A stretch of DNA of 64,000 nucleotides from Symbiodinium natans (taxonomy: Eukaryota > Sar > Dinophyceae > Suessiales > Symbiodiniaceae), in assembly GCA_905221605.1 (NCBI GenBank), contig CAJNDS010002079.1, positions 161,501 through 225,500 on the forward strand, read 5' to 3'. The position numbers and the translations under genes were made by a program. Every line of letters begins with the position of its first letter. Position 1 is the first letter of the stretch. The notes under the pieces are model-generated. The model did no database searches, was not told the DNA's origin, and worked only from the letters and a program-made list of their open reading frames with translations. Positions 7,167 through 16,498 of this stretch are shown in pieces.

Positions 7167-9659
7167 TCAACATGGATGCACTGCGGGCCGTTCCTGTTCT
7201 GAAGGCAGGCTCTGGAAGGCGTCCAGGGCAAGGCGGCAGGCTTTATGGCGGCACATCCTGGATGGGTCAGGCTCAGGCATTATGACCCCGGCGTCCCCCA
7301 TGACTATCCCACAGGCGGTGCGCCAGTGAGTGTCTGAGATCGGATGGGCCAGATGTACTGCCCCCCAGTGTCCATTGGCGACGATTGCTGTCGCCGGGTC
7401 CAGGGGGGCTTTGGGGTGGCGAGGCTGTGGGGCTTTGTGTGGGCTGTCTTCCTCACTGGAGGAGTATGAGTCTTCGTCCAAGGTGGACTCATCGGAGGCA
7501 TGTTTTGAGGCTGATTGTTCCCCGCTGGACCTGGAGGGTGAAGGCGAGGAGGGCTCGTTGGCGTCGTCATCAATGGCGGCCTGGGTCTCAAACTCACGCG
7601 CGTACATGAATCTGGGAATGATGGGCAGCATGTGACTGATTGTCATCGATTTGGGCACAGGGCCCGGCGGCACCTGAAAGCTGGGCTCTATGGTGGGGGC
7701 TTGTCCCCCGCGGGCTATTGGGCGAGTGGGCCTCCAGCCTGTGGAAACATTGTGGGCCACCGAGGCCTGTACCCATAGGCTGTCGATTGTGTCGTCCCTC
7801 CCGTACAACTCGGAGCTGACCTTGTGGTGGCCCGCCTTCCGGCGCGGATCGGCAGGCAGCCTGAGTTGCTTGGCTGGGCTAAGAAGCCCCACTTTGAGGC
7901 CGTGTAGGGTGAAGTTGAGTGCTTCCTGGGCGTCGAGGGCGCCTGTCGAGGCTTCTTCGTGGAGCTGCAGCGCAGAGCGCAGTGCTGGCAAAGCCTGGGT
8001 GTAGGACATGGGCGATTGGAATGCAACCCCGGTTTGAGATGGGTTGGCCCAATTTGGCAGGATGGGCAGCATGAAGTCCGGTTCGGATGAAGAGCCCCAA
8101 AAGCGTTCCGTTGCGAGCCAAGAGGCGTGTAGGCGTGTGAGGTAGGCTAGGCACCAAGAGGTCGAAGGCCCTCTTCCTGATATGCCGGTCAGGGTTACTG
8201 CAAAAGGTTGTCCCGACCTGGAGGTTTTGGTCGTCCAACAAATTCCCCGGAGGGCCTGCGTTGTCAGGCTGAGGCTGCTTAGGCGAATGCGTTGTAGGTC
8301 GCCGAATCGTAGGCATGCGTGGTAGGCCAAAAGGAAGGCTCCGAGCAGTAGGACCATTTGGGTACCGGTGGAAGATTTGCAAACGAGGCGTTCCCATGAC
8401 ACGATGCATGCCATGGGAATGGGCAGGGCTTCTTTGCGATCTCTGGGCTTAATGTCGATTCTGTAGGTTGAAATGAGTGGATTGCTGAGTAGCTCCAGCA
8501 GGTGTTGCACCTGAGCCATGCGCGATAGCCAAGACAGGGCTTTAAGGGTTGTCTTGGGCGAGATTTGGCACACGTCCCTGTCCTGGGCAAGGGAGGCGAA
8601 GGCGGCCTCGAGGTAGTCGGCGAGCTCCACCAGGGATAGCGTTGAAAAGGCTATGTTGTGTGCCTGCAGAAAGTCTAAGAATCTGGTGCATCTGGACAGG
8701 TAGGCCTCGAGGCTGGAGGCGGAGTAGGCTGAGATGGCTCGGACCCGAAGTCTTTCAGGCGTGAGGGATTGGGTCGTCTCCGTCCAGAGGGAGCTGGTGT
8801 CCCTCAGCTTGTCCAGGAGGAGCAGCCAAATTCGGTTGCACTCTAGTTTGCGAGCATCTTCTTTGGCAAGCATCGTTTGAAGGCGAGGTGGCCCCAAACG
8901 TTGTTGGTGAACGATTGGCTCTTGGCGCTTCGATGGTGCTTCGATTTCCGGCGTAGAGGAGCTGGCGGGGTTAGGCGTTGCCGGTGGCTGAGCCGGTAAA
9001 GGCTTAGGCTTATTCAGGTAGGCACTAGCGGGAGCAGGCTTAGGGGGGGGCTTGGGCAGCGGAGCCGTGGCATGCCAGCATGTCTGAAATTTCTTGGGGC
9101 ATGCCGGAGGAGCTGGGCCTCCAAGCGTGCGAACAGTGTGTTTCGGAACGGGCCCCGAGCGTGGGGACTTGCACAATGGCTGTGGCCAGGCGGACAGGGG
9201 CAGGAGCAGGGAGGCTGTGCTATGCGGTGCTTGCACCGGGCGTCTTCCACGCATTTTAGGCACCGGCTTGGGCAGATGCTGGGACAAATTTGTGACTGAG
9301 ATGGCGGCCCTTGTGCAGGGCTGAAAACCCGGAATGACCGATTCCGCCCCGAGCACCTCCCAGGAGGGAGAGGAGTCGGAGGCCGGCCCAGGCGTGCTGA
9401 CTTGCTGCGGGGGGCAAGCATTTTCTGGGGACCAGTCCTCGATGGGGTCGGGTCCAGTGCTTGAGGGAGCTTGTTGTGGGTCCCAGTCCTCGATCGGGTC
9501 GAGGTCGGGCTCGATCTCGGAAAGGAGATCGATAGAGAGTCCCGGCAGGGAGGCTGGGGAGGGCGGGTTAGGGCTTAAATCCCCACTATTAGGTAGCCTG
9601 GGCTTCTTTCGACTAGGAGTGGGGCTCCAGTCGACACGTGGCTTGTGGCCTGGAAACAT
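7167..9659 (-). CDS. YR1 tyrosine recombinase
   Basis: An open frame runs from 9767, but the first well-placed ATG is at 9659 (MFPGHKPRVDW), giving 830 residues. The first 250 residues are Pro/Ser-rich with two DPIEDW.P repeats. A helical core-binding part follows (SAYSASSLEAYLSRCTRFLD). The catalytic domain shows Arg I in ACLRFGDLQRI, the beta-hairpin Lys in TKTSRSG, HGLK where most recombinases have HxxR, AGHH, and the nucleophile in SSELYGRDD. A long acidic Ser-rich tail ends in a Cys/His cluster (CGIVM...CRHKAC). It would integrate a circular or linear cDNA by strand exchange. It lies upstream of Gag and RT, reversed from the DIRS order. Confidence 0.75.
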   Translation of the reverse strand: MFPGHKPRVDWSPTPSRKKPRLPNSGDLSPNPPSPASLPGLSIDLLSEIEPDLDPIEDWDPQQAPSSTGPDPIEDWSPENACPPQQVSTPGPASDSSPSWEVLGAESVIPGFQPCTRAAISVTNLSQHLPKPVPKMRGRRPVQAPHSTASLLLPLSAWPQPLCKSPRSGPVPKHTVRTLGGPAPPACPKKFQTCWHATAPLPKPPPKPAPASAYLNKPKPLPAQPPATPNPASSSTPEIEAPSKRQEPIVHQQRLGPPRLQTMLAKEDARKLECNRIWLLLLDKLRDTSSLWTETTQSLTPERLRVRAISAYSASSLEAYLSRCTRFLDFLQAHNIAFSTLSLVELADYLEAAFASLAQDRDVCQISPKTTLKALSWLSRMAQVQHLLELLSNPLISTYRIDIKPRDRKEALPIPMACIVSWERLVCKSSTGTQMVLLLGAFLLAYHACLRFGDLQRIRLSSLSLTTQALRGICWTTKTSRSGQPFAVTLTGISGRGPSTSWCLAYLTRLHASWLATERFWGSSSEPDFMLPILPNWANPSQTGVAFQSPMSYTQALPALRSALQLHEEASTGALDAQEALNFTLHGLKVGLLSPAKQLRLPADPRRKAGHHKVSSELYGRDDTIDSLWVQASVAHNVSTGWRPTRPIARGGQAPTIEPSFQVPPGPVPKSMTISHMLPIIPRFMYAREFETQAAIDDDANEPSSPSPSRSSGEQSASKHASDESTLDEDSYSSSEEDSPHKAPQPRHPKAPLDPATAIVANGHWGAVHLAHPISDTHWRTACGIVMGDAGVIMPEPDPSRMCRHKACRLALDAFQSLPSEQERPAVHPC

Positions 9660-10096
9660 GTTCCTGGTGGTTTGAGTAAAATGGCTGCAGAGAGGTGGCT
9701 CACAGAATGCTGATGATGGGCGCTCCTTGCATGTGGAGGCGTCACTGAAAGCGGCAATCCTGTGCAAGAAGCTGAACTAGGCACCTGCAGAGAAGCGGGC
9801 AGGAGGCTTTTCTCGGTGTGTGAAGAGACAGGGCTTCGGCTGCATCTCGAAGGGCTCGATGGTGGGCACCTGCATCAGGTAAGCATGGGAGCTAAACAAG
9901 GCCAACTGGTCGCATGTGTAAACATGGTTCTGCAATTGGCATACTCTTCTTTTCTCCCCTATTCGGGCCAGCGGCGGATGCAAAACAAGGCCCAATTCTT
10001 GGGTCGGGAATGGGCAAGGGCTGCCAGGCTTGGGCACGCTGGGCAGCAGGGCATAGGCGATGCCATTAGGGAAAATGCTGGCGTGTTGCCAGGGCT
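9660..10096. other. Spacer between YR1 recombinase and upstream ORF
   Basis: No supported gene. On the minus strand, 9690-9671 reads GCAGCCATTTTACTCAAA, which resembles the spliced leader end CCATTTTGGCTCAAG with a one-base gap and two changes, about 15 bp upstream of the recombinase ATG. The rest has short unsupported frames only. Confidence 0.4.
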
Positions 10097-11530
10097 TTAA
10101 GGCGCGTAGGCATGGAACCAGCCCCATGGGTCTTCGTGGGCTCTGCGAAACTCCACGCAGCGGCTGCACAGGTGATCCAAATGCTCACTGTCGGTGTCCG
10201 ACATAATCTGTGCACACACGAGGCCGAAGGGGCAGTGTGGGCGTGTTGAGCATGGGCGCATGCATCGTAGGCGTTCTCGATGGTCCACGTAGAAGACCTT
10301 GAGAAGGTGGGGCGCCAGATTGAAAGTATCTGCTAGGCACACACTGGGCATGATGAGAGTGCCTCGGTAGCGTCTATCGGCGTTGGGCGTAATCAGCAAG
10401 TGTGGGCAGGGCATGGACCTGGCACTGGTTGCCTTGGGCCGGAAGTCCCCTCCTGTGCGCAGTGGGTTCGGGAAGGGGTTGCGGAGGCCTCGATCCGAGG
10501 AGTCTTGCCCTAGGCCGAGTAGGTCCGTGAAGTCATCCTGGGCCTGGGCGTTCTGCGAGTCCGTCTGCTCTTGGGCAGTGGGAGGCGAGGTGTTGGCTTC
10601 CTGGGCTGGGGCCGACTGCGGCTGTGTAGGCGGTGGGCTGATAATGGAGAAAGGCACCACTGGGCCCGCGACAAATTGCGGGGCCCAAATGTTGAACCCC
10701 AAGGAGCGCACTTCCTGGGCTCGGGGGTGGTCGGCATGGGCGACTAGGCTGGCGTAGTCGGCTTCTGTGATGTGCACCCGACCCCTCTGGTCCTTCCTGA
10801 GGATCCAGCCATCCGCTCCGAAGACGGAGCATTTGATCTTTTTGTGGGCTGGTTCTGGCTCCTGCGGCATAGGCGGCGGCGGGGCCTTGGTTCCCGGCGG
10901 CTGATGGGATTCTTGGGCCTGCTGAGGCGGTTGTGCGGGCGGTGGGCAGGAGGGAGGACCTTTGGGCTGGGCTGCCATGGGCTCTTCCTCGAGAGTGAAC
11001 CAGAAGGAGTCCCAGTCCACCGAGATGGCATTGGCTGGCGGGTCCTGCCCCCAAAAGTTGTGCCAGGTCCTGCCCTCGTAGACCATGGTCATGCGAGGGT
11101 TGGGCTTGGTTGGCGAGGCCGATGGGCGGGCTTCTGGCTCAGGCGCAGCCTTGCTGGTGGGCTCGGAGGGCAAGCTCTGCCCCGGGCTGGGCGGGGTACT
11201 CTTGGCAGGAGGGGCTGGCGGCACCTGTGATTCTGCGGGTGCAGGTGCTTTGGGCTGCTTGGGTGGCCATGGGCTGACAATCTTGGGCATGGCAATAAGC
11301 ACGCCCCCGAAACCTATGACCTCCTCGATCACAGGGCTGTCCTCGTCGCTGGAGCTAATGGGCAAGGGCGTGTTGAGGGCCTCCTCCTCTTGGATGTCGG
11401 CCCAGGCTGGGCGGGTCTCGGAGACCGAGGGCAGTGGGCCGGGCTGGGCAGATGGGCTTGTCTCGGCCTCTGTCGAGGGGAGCGTGTTGGCGATGTGCTT
11501 CACAAGCGCCTCAAGGCACTTTGACTCCAT
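10097..11530 (-). CDS. YR1 Pro-rich ORF with C-terminal Cys/His cluster
   Basis: The 477-residue protein is not recognised. It starts MESKCLEALVKHIANTLP. Residues 20-150 and 190-245 are Pro/Ala/Gln-rich and probably disordered; between them is a short Trp-rich segment (MVYEGRTWHNFWGQDPP). The last 110 residues hold several Cys and His residues (PCSTRPHCPFGLVCAQ, DHLCSRCVEFRRAHED) suggesting a zinc-binding module. It lies upstream of the recombinase gene on the same strand, the position held in YR2 by the Arg/Ser-rich 434-residue ORF, but the two proteins do not look alike. A structural or RNA-binding accessory of the retroelement is possible. Confidence 0.4.
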   Translation of the reverse strand: MESKCLEALVKHIANTLPSTEAETSPSAQPGPLPSVSETRPAWADIQEEEALNTPLPISSSDEDSPVIEEVIGFGGVLIAMPKIVSPWPPKQPKAPAPAESQVPPAPPAKSTPPSPGQSLPSEPTSKAAPEPEARPSASPTKPNPRMTMVYEGRTWHNFWGQDPPANAISVDWDSFWFTLEEEPMAAQPKGPPSCPPPAQPPQQAQESHQPPGTKAPPPPMPQEPEPAHKKIKCSVFGADGWILRKDQRGRVHITEADYASLVAHADHPRAQEVRSLGFNIWAPQFVAGPVVPFSIISPPPTQPQSAPAQEANTSPPTAQEQTDSQNAQAQDDFTDLLGLGQDSSDRGLRNPFPNPLRTGGDFRPKATSARSMPCPHLLITPNADRRYRGTLIMPSVCLADTFNLAPHLLKVFYVDHRERLRCMRPCSTRPHCPFGLVCAQIMSDTDSEHLDHLCSRCVEFRRAHEDPWGWFHAYAP

Positions 11531-11542
11531 CCTTCTTGAAAA

Positions 11543-11959
11543 CTAGGCTGGGAATGACGCGGCCATCCCCATGGGCTCGGCGGATCTGGTCGGGCGACCA
11601 GGATAGGCCTTGGGCTGGGTCGATGAAGTCCCAATCTTTGCGAGTGAGGGCTTTCGCCGGGTGGAGGCTGACTTCTTCATATCGGCTAGCTCGTCTGCGA
11701 GCAAGGACGAGGCTGAGGCATCCGGGGCTGGATTGGGCGTCGAGCCCGATTCAGGCGATTGGGCTTGGGCTTGGCCAGTGACCACCGGTGGCGGGGCCTT
11801 GGTGGGCAGTGTCTGTCCCGGCTGGGCATTGCCTGAACCCGAAGCGGGTTGAGGCTGTGTCTCCTGGGCAGGGGCACTGGCTAGGAGGCAGTCGCGGGCT
11901 TCAGGGCTGAGCTGGTTGAAGTAGGCCAGCAGCTTTCCCTGAATGTCGGCAGTGTCCAT
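11543..11959 (-). CDS. Small YR1 ORF, helical N-terminus and Pro-rich tail
   Basis: The likely start is the ATG at 11959 (MDTADIQGKLLAYFNQLSP), although the frame is open to 12103. The 138-residue product has a short helix resembling a protein-interaction motif (LLAYFNQLSPEARDCLLA), then a Gln/Pro/Ala-rich linker, and ends in a basic segment. It stops 13 bp before the 477-residue ORF starts, so the two could be expressed from one RNA. A similarly short helical ORF with a Ser/Gln-rich tail lies at 50325-50702 in the YR2 terminal region (RDQLNDFRVWLHSLNMDSLM); the resemblance is only in layout. Confidence 0.35.
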   Translation of the reverse strand: MDTADIQGKLLAYFNQLSPEARDCLLASAPAQETQPQPASGSGNAQPGQTLPTKAPPPVVTGQAQAQSPESGSTPNPAPDASASSLLADELADMKKSASTRRKPSLAKIGTSSTQPKAYPGRPTRSAEPMGMAASFPA

Positions 11960-12490
11960 TCTGGGCGAGAGAATGGGCGAACACTGAATCTGGGGAGGCT
12001 TGAAGCTTTGAAAGCGGCGCTGAAAGCAACAAGGTATGGCTCCAGAGACCGCATGGGCAGGCATGTCCGTATGCAGAGAACAAGGCATGTGCGGCAACAA
12101 CACTCACGAACGACTGCAAGAGCACATCCGGCCTTGAAGTCGTGCGAGAGAGGCAGGCAGAAAGTACGTATTGGCCTGACAGTGAGGAAGTATGAACACC
12201 AACCGGTCAGCAACTCTCAGGGCGGTGTGCAGCTAGTAGGCAGAATAAGGTGGCAACTGGCAACCTCGATGTACATGAAGTCGATGCCGAGCTCGAAGGC
12301 GTAGGTACCTGCAGCAAAGGGCAGGATGGGCGGGTCCATGAACAATCAGTGCATGGGGGGGGCACTAGGCAAGGCAGCGTGCGGCTCACAGGGCATTGGC
12401 GTAAGTTGGGTGCGACATGGCGGCGTGGGTCCCGGTAGGCATGTGCAAAGGATGGGCAGAAGGGGTGCTCACGCGAGGCACCGGCATAGG

Positions 12491-12850
12491 CTAGGCACCC
12501 ACTGAGGCAGCGGTGCTTGTGCCCGATGAGATGCCATGGTCGGAGTAATCGTCCGAGTCAGGCATTGGCAGGCCTGCCAAGTACCAGCGGGCATCGGCGG
12601 CAGACCACCAGTCAATGACGTGGAATGAGCGGCGGTCTTGTGGGCTAATGTGGGCCCAGAGGCAGGCCAGTATGTTGCTGAGGCCAAAGAGGTGTCTGGC
12701 GTGTACCACTATGGGCATGAGCGCCTGTGCGGGTAGACCATGTAGAGCGAACACGTGGGCATGGGCGCGTTGCAGTGCCGACATATGCAAGGCACACTGT
12801 CGGCGGCATGTGCGGTTTTGATAGCGGGAGCAGAAGCTCTGCATGGGCAC
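12491..12850 (-). CDS. Small CCCH-like zinc-finger ORF of YR1
   Basis: A 119-residue frame starting MPMQSFCSRYQNRTCRRQC. The pattern FCSRYQNRTCRRQCALH closely resembles the finger of the YR1 Gag (ICRRYQNGQCQLKECKFAH), so YR1 seems to hold two related CCCH units in separate ORFs. The rest (ARHLFGLSNILACLWAHISP and an acidic Ser/Thr-rich tail) is not recognised. An overlapping, longer minus-strand frame at 12709-13161 is His/Pro/Ser-rich and probably a shadow. Codon use is similar to the neighbouring YR1 genes. Function beyond nucleic-acid or zinc binding cannot be inferred. Confidence 0.35.
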   Translation of the reverse strand: MPMQSFCSRYQNRTCRRQCALHMSALQRAHAHVFALHGLPAQALMPIVVHARHLFGLSNILACLWAHISPQDRRSFHVIDWWSAADARWYLAGLPMPDSDDYSDHGISSGTSTAASVGA

Positions 12851-13215
12851 GGCGAAGAATTGGCGCTGTGCCGATCTGGGGCCAGCAGGCAGCGGGGGCA
12901 GTATGGAGCCAGCATTAGACAGCAGGTGCTGTGGCGGCGGAGGCTTAGGCTTAGGCCGGGGTATGGGCGTGTTAGGGCCGGCAGGCGGGTTAGGGTTATT
13001 ATTAGGCTGTGGCAGCGTTGGTGCTGTTGTAGGCGGTCTGACCTGGTGAGGCAGCCTGACCTGTGCAAGAGCGAAGCTGTGTGTGAAGGGCTCTTGTGCT
13101 GAGGACGCTGAGGCGTCTGGCTTTTAGGCTGAGGGGGCATGGGCACGGCGTGACTCGACAAGGCTAGTCAAGGGGGTCCCGAGAAAAAGCTAAGAGCCGA
13201 TAACTGCGTGAGGTA

Positions 13216-13935
13216 TCAGAACCACACGGGGGGCTGTGCAGCTTCTAGGCGAAGAAGGCGATCCTCTAGGTGTAGAAGCTCTCTACGCAACAAGGCATGG
13301 GGATTTGCCTCTTCCCACCTGTTCGCCGGGACCTGAAAGGTACGCAGGGCCTGAAGATGTGCATTATAAGGCAGTATTGCAATACGCTTGAGGGTATTGA
13401 TTTGGGAGGGCATGGGCCCCAAGGCTTCCCTAAGGCTTGACATCTCCGCTTCTGTGCGAATGCGATAGGCCAGAAAGTCGGCTGCGATGCTGTCGAGCTC
13501 ATGCCTGAGGTCGGCGTAGGCCTGCTGGGCGAAGGTCAGGCTGGTGCGTATTTCCTGCAGTTGGGCAGAGACTGCGTGCAGCTCCAGGCGTCTGGATTCC
13601 TCTGCCTGCATCAGAGTGCGGCCCATTGCGTCTTGGCAGGCCAGGTGATTGTGCATATAAACGAGCAGGGACCTTATGTGCACCAGGTCGTGAGGCTCGT
13701 TGGGCTTTGAAGGCATGAAGTCATTGGCTGTAGAAGGCATGTCAGAAGCTCCAGGAGGAGTGTCACGCTTAGCTTCAAAGGGGGGCCCAGCGGGACCCAT
13801 AGGCGTATCACTTGCAGAAGCTGAGTTGAAAGCTCCAAGAGGAGTAGGTCTCGTAGCTCCAGGATGGGGCTCAGTGGGGCCCATATGTGCATCCGTTGTA
13901 GTAGGCAAATCGGAGGCTCCAAGAGGAGTGTACAT
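13216..13935 (-). CDS. Coiled-coil ORF at the 5' end of YR1
   Basis: A 239-residue protein. Residues 1-80 contain imperfect repeats of the form P.GA.....T..D..MGP, and residues about 85-190 are a long amphipathic helix (QLQEIRTSLTFAQQAYADLR) with a heptad-like pattern. It is the first ORF of YR1 when read on the minus strand. YR2 also begins with helical ORFs (40386-40652 and 40784-41302), so a coiled-coil protein at the 5' end is shared by the family. A self-assembly or particle-forming role is plausible but not shown. The N-terminal repeats could alternatively be a decayed region read in the wrong frame. Confidence 0.4.
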   Translation of the reverse strand: MYTPLGASDLPTTTDAHMGPTEPHPGATRPTPLGAFNSASASDTPMGPAGPPFEAKRDTPPGASDMPSTANDFMPSKPNEPHDLVHIRSLLVYMHNHLACQDAMGRTLMQAEESRRLELHAVSAQLQEIRTSLTFAQQAYADLRHELDSIAADFLAYRIRTEAEMSSLREALGPMPSQINTLKRIAILPYNAHLQALRTFQVPANRWEEANPHALLRRELLHLEDRLLRLEAAQPPVWF

Positions 13936-13979
13936 CGCTGGCTCAGGCGTGCTGATCTGTGCAGGAAGAACATCTTGAG

Positions 13980-15165
13980 GTATTGGGCCAAACCTTCCTG
14001 CGAGTTATCCCCTCTGATCGTCTACGCTGACTTCGAAGTCTTCACCGGTGACTGCGCGGACGGGGTCAAGGCTTTGGGATGTCAGAATAGAGTCGCCGCT
14101 GTGGGCTACGCTGCGGTGGGCATGTTAGGTTACAGTCCGCCTGAAAAGCACCAGTTGCGTCTGATACATGCTCAGCGGGGTGAGCACGAGTGTGCCGTCG
14201 TCCTGAAGTTCATCTCTGCCATGGTGGAGCTCGCGGAACACTTTAAGGATTGGAGACTTCATCATCGTAAACCGAGAGATCAGCATCGCGAAGCTCAGAG
14301 GTGTCGTGAATGTTGTAAAAGATTCGGCATCCCTGGAGTTGATAAAGTCGCACATCATGACCACGGTACTGGAGCTTTTCTGGGTTCCTTGTGTCAGAAT
14401 TGCAACAAAGCTGCTCACCAACCAACTCAGATTCCCATCTGCTTTCATAATGGAGGACATTATGATTTTCATTTTGTCCTCCGAGCGATTGCTAAGCTCA
14501 AGCACTACACACCACGGATCGTGAAAGATGGTGACGTGGTGCGCTCTAAGCGTCGCAGGTCTCGATGGTTTGGCATCAAGGAGCTCGCCGACAGAGTCAA
14601 ACGGGTTGAACTCAAACGTCTACTGAGTTCAATGCCGGACGATGTCATCTGCAAGTTGCAGTATAGCAAGATGACCATCCTGCAGAAGAGCGGAGAGACG
14701 AACCTGACCATGAGCCTTGGCAATCTACGCTTCCTGGACACGATGAACTTCTGCGGGGCTGGGTAAGCTCATGGAGTCTCACAGAAGAGCAGCTTTGAAG
14801 CCTTCCGCGTTTTCCGGCGGGACTGCTCTGGAAGCGTTGGAGTTAGCTTTTCCCTTGACGGCTACACGACACCCACTGCTTGCTGAAGCCAAGAGTGCGT
14901 TTGGACGGCTCTCCTGAAGAAACTTCCCATGCCTGGCAGTCTTTCAGGTTGCGACAACTTCGACAAGCCCGCTGTCTGGCCGTTGGATTGCCACAGCGAG
15001 CTTTCCGGCGAATACTCGGCAGAGGACCACAAGCAGCTTCAAGAAACGTCGCGGCTCCTGGGCTTTGCGTGCTTTAAGGAAGTGTTCGATGCCTACTTGA
15101 CGCTGGACATCACGGCCTACGCGGACCTAATGCAAATCTTCGGGCTGCACTTCTTCGATAGATGA
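13980..15165 (+). pseudogene. Type B DNA polymerase, exonuclease region only, frameshifted
   Basis: Three frame pieces (to 14766, about 14760-14920, and 14929-15165) give a protein-primed-type family B polymerase N-terminus. Exo I is LIVYADFEVFT; a Cys/His cluster around CRECCKRF...DHDHGTGAFLG matches the zinc-like insert of Polinton polymerases; Exo II is FHNGGHYDFHFVL; FLDTMNF and FDAYLTLDITAYADLMQIF match the later conserved motifs, the latter holding Exo III. The sequence ends before the palm, so SLYPS, KxY and YxDTD are missing and no polymerase activity is possible. It lies convergent to the integrase and is the right half of the element split by YR1. Confidence 0.7.
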
Positions 15166-15451
15166 GGCGCTTGACGGGTGTTTGAAATCGCGACTGTTAT
15201 TAGGATGTGAAAATAGAGTCTCGGTTTGTTTGGGTTTTACTCCGAAATAGATCTTGGTTGAGGTTTGAACACCGTGTCGAGTCTGTACAGATTTTAACGC
15301 GCTTCCAAGCTTCAGGCTTTACGTGACGTAGCAGCAGATGCGCTGCGTTACGTCTACAGACCCACAAGTACAGCAACGCAAGCACAGCTACCGAGCCGCG
15401 TGCTTGATGCGGCGATGCGTTTGACGTGGTGAATTACATCGTGCGTGCCTG
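15166..15451. other. Gap between polymerase remnant and integrase
   Basis: About 285 bp between two convergent genes. I see no supported ORF, hairpin terminator or repeat here. Confidence 0.5.
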
Positions 15452-16498
15452 TCAAAACATTGGAGGTAGTCTGGCCGCTTGAGCTTGTTGCCTGCGTCTT
15501 TGTCGTGTCTGCACCTCCAACCCCCTAGGTCTCTCATCCTCAGCTGCGGAAATCTTCCTGATGTCACGCCTGACCAAAGGTTCGGGCCAACCTTCGAGAC
15601 GATAGCGCGGGCCCAAGTTTGTGTGTTCGGCGCTTAGAACGCGGTATGTCTTCTCTGACCATTTGAGTTCGTTGACGCGGTATGACGCTCTAGACTCTTG
15701 GGGTTTGAGTCTGATCTTAACGCGGTCGCCAGGTCCTATGATCTCTCTGGGCTCGGCAGTGTTCTTGGCGCGACCTTTCATGGACTCCCAGGCCTGCGTC
15801 GCTTTGTCAGGGTTGTTGTAAGCTTCGTTCGGTGTGACGCCTGTAGCAGTGTGCACTCGGTTGTTGATTTGATTGACTATATCTGGAAGTAGCAGGTGCC
15901 ATTGTCCCCTTCGTCCGACGTTCTGTGCCAGCCTGGGAAGGATGGCTTCTTTGATCGTGCGTATTGCTCTTTCCACGAAGAACGCGTGACCTCGAGTTAC
16001 CTGCTTGTCTACAGACCAATCGTCTAAGAGCTGTTTGAATTCTTTCTTGAACTCAGCTCCGTCGTCGGAGTAGACCTGAGAGGGAATTCCCAGTCGGTCT
16101 ATTATGATCTTCATGGCGGTCGCCGTTGTGGTGGCTAAACGATCTTTTAGCGGTATCGCAGCTACTTTCTTGGAGAAACTGTCGATGGCCACTAGCATGT
16201 ATGGATAGGGCTTCCCTCCGAACGCTTGCATGTACGCCAAATCGACTTGTACTTCATGCATCGGTTCCTGAGGCACGAAGGAATTGTACCCTCGTTGCGG
16301 TCTATCCTGTCTTTCTCTCAGTGTTTCCAAGAAGTCTTTAACTTCTTTTCGGGTTACAAAAGGGTTACGATCCTTAGCTGCTTTGAGAGTGTTTGCAATG
16401 CTTCCAAAACCTGTGCGAGGATCTCGATACACTTCCTCGATGATTCTGCGACGCGCCGCGGCCTCTCTTGCCAGGTTGTCTGGAGCTGCCGCAGCCAT
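15452..16498 (-). CDS. Polinton/Maverick-type DDE integrase
   Basis: A 348-residue integrase of the retroviral (rve) fold. The catalytic triad is visible: the first Asp in HEVQVDLAYMQAFGG, the second in QVYSDDGAEFKKEF, and the Glu in FFVERAIRTIKEAILP. After the core, GDRVKIRLK....ELKWSEKTYRV and YRLEGWPEPLVRRDIRKI match the C-terminal SH3-like domain of Polinton integrases. The length is usual for the family and the frame is open end to end. The start at ATG 16498 is preceded by GTTTACAC. Its first 23 codons lie inside the tandem duplication, so a promoter-plus-start fragment is repeated 1.85 kb away. A Ginger or LTR-element integrase is less likely given the polymerase and capsid-like neighbours. 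Confidence 0.8.
   Translation of the reverse strand: MAAAAPDNLAREAAARRRIIEEVYRDPRTGFGSIANTLKAAKDRNPFVTRKEVKDFLETLRERQDRPQRGYNSFVPQEPMHEVQVDLAYMQAFGGKPYPYMLVAIDSFSKKVAAIPLKDRLATTTATAMKIIIDRLGIPSQVYSDDGAEFKKEFKQLLDDWSVDKQVTRGHAFFVERAIRTIKEAILPRLAQNVGRRGQWHLLLPDIVNQINNRVHTATGVTPNEAYNNPDKATQAWESMKGRAKNTAEPREIIGPGDRVKIRLKPQESRASYRVNELKWSEKTYRVLSAEHTNLGPRYRLEGWPEPLVRRDIRKISAAEDERPRGLEVQTRQRRRQQAQAARLPPMF

Larger units (their letters stand above)
3898..13979 (-). mobile_element. YR1: tyrosine-recombinase retroelement, truncated in RT
   Basis: A 10-kb minus-strand block between the two halves of the Polinton-like element. Along the minus strand it holds a coiled-coil ORF, a small CCCH ORF, two Pro-rich ORFs, a tyrosine recombinase, a CCCH-finger Gag, a cytosine-methyltransferase-like ORF, and the N-terminal part of an RT domain. 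The RT stops at motif A (ALDFKAA, about 3905) where the Polinton ORF begins, so the RT palm, RNase H and 3' repeats are missing. The 5' end lies near 13979, where the minus strand reads CTCAAG followed by ATGTTCTTCC. It shares module order with YR2 at 40.3-51.0 kb. Boundaries are inferred from loss of coding similarity, not from repeats. Confidence 0.65.

Noticed and set aside
13974-13979. CTCAAG on the minus strand at the YR1 5' end as a leader relic
   Set aside because: Six bases is too short to claim, although the position is right.
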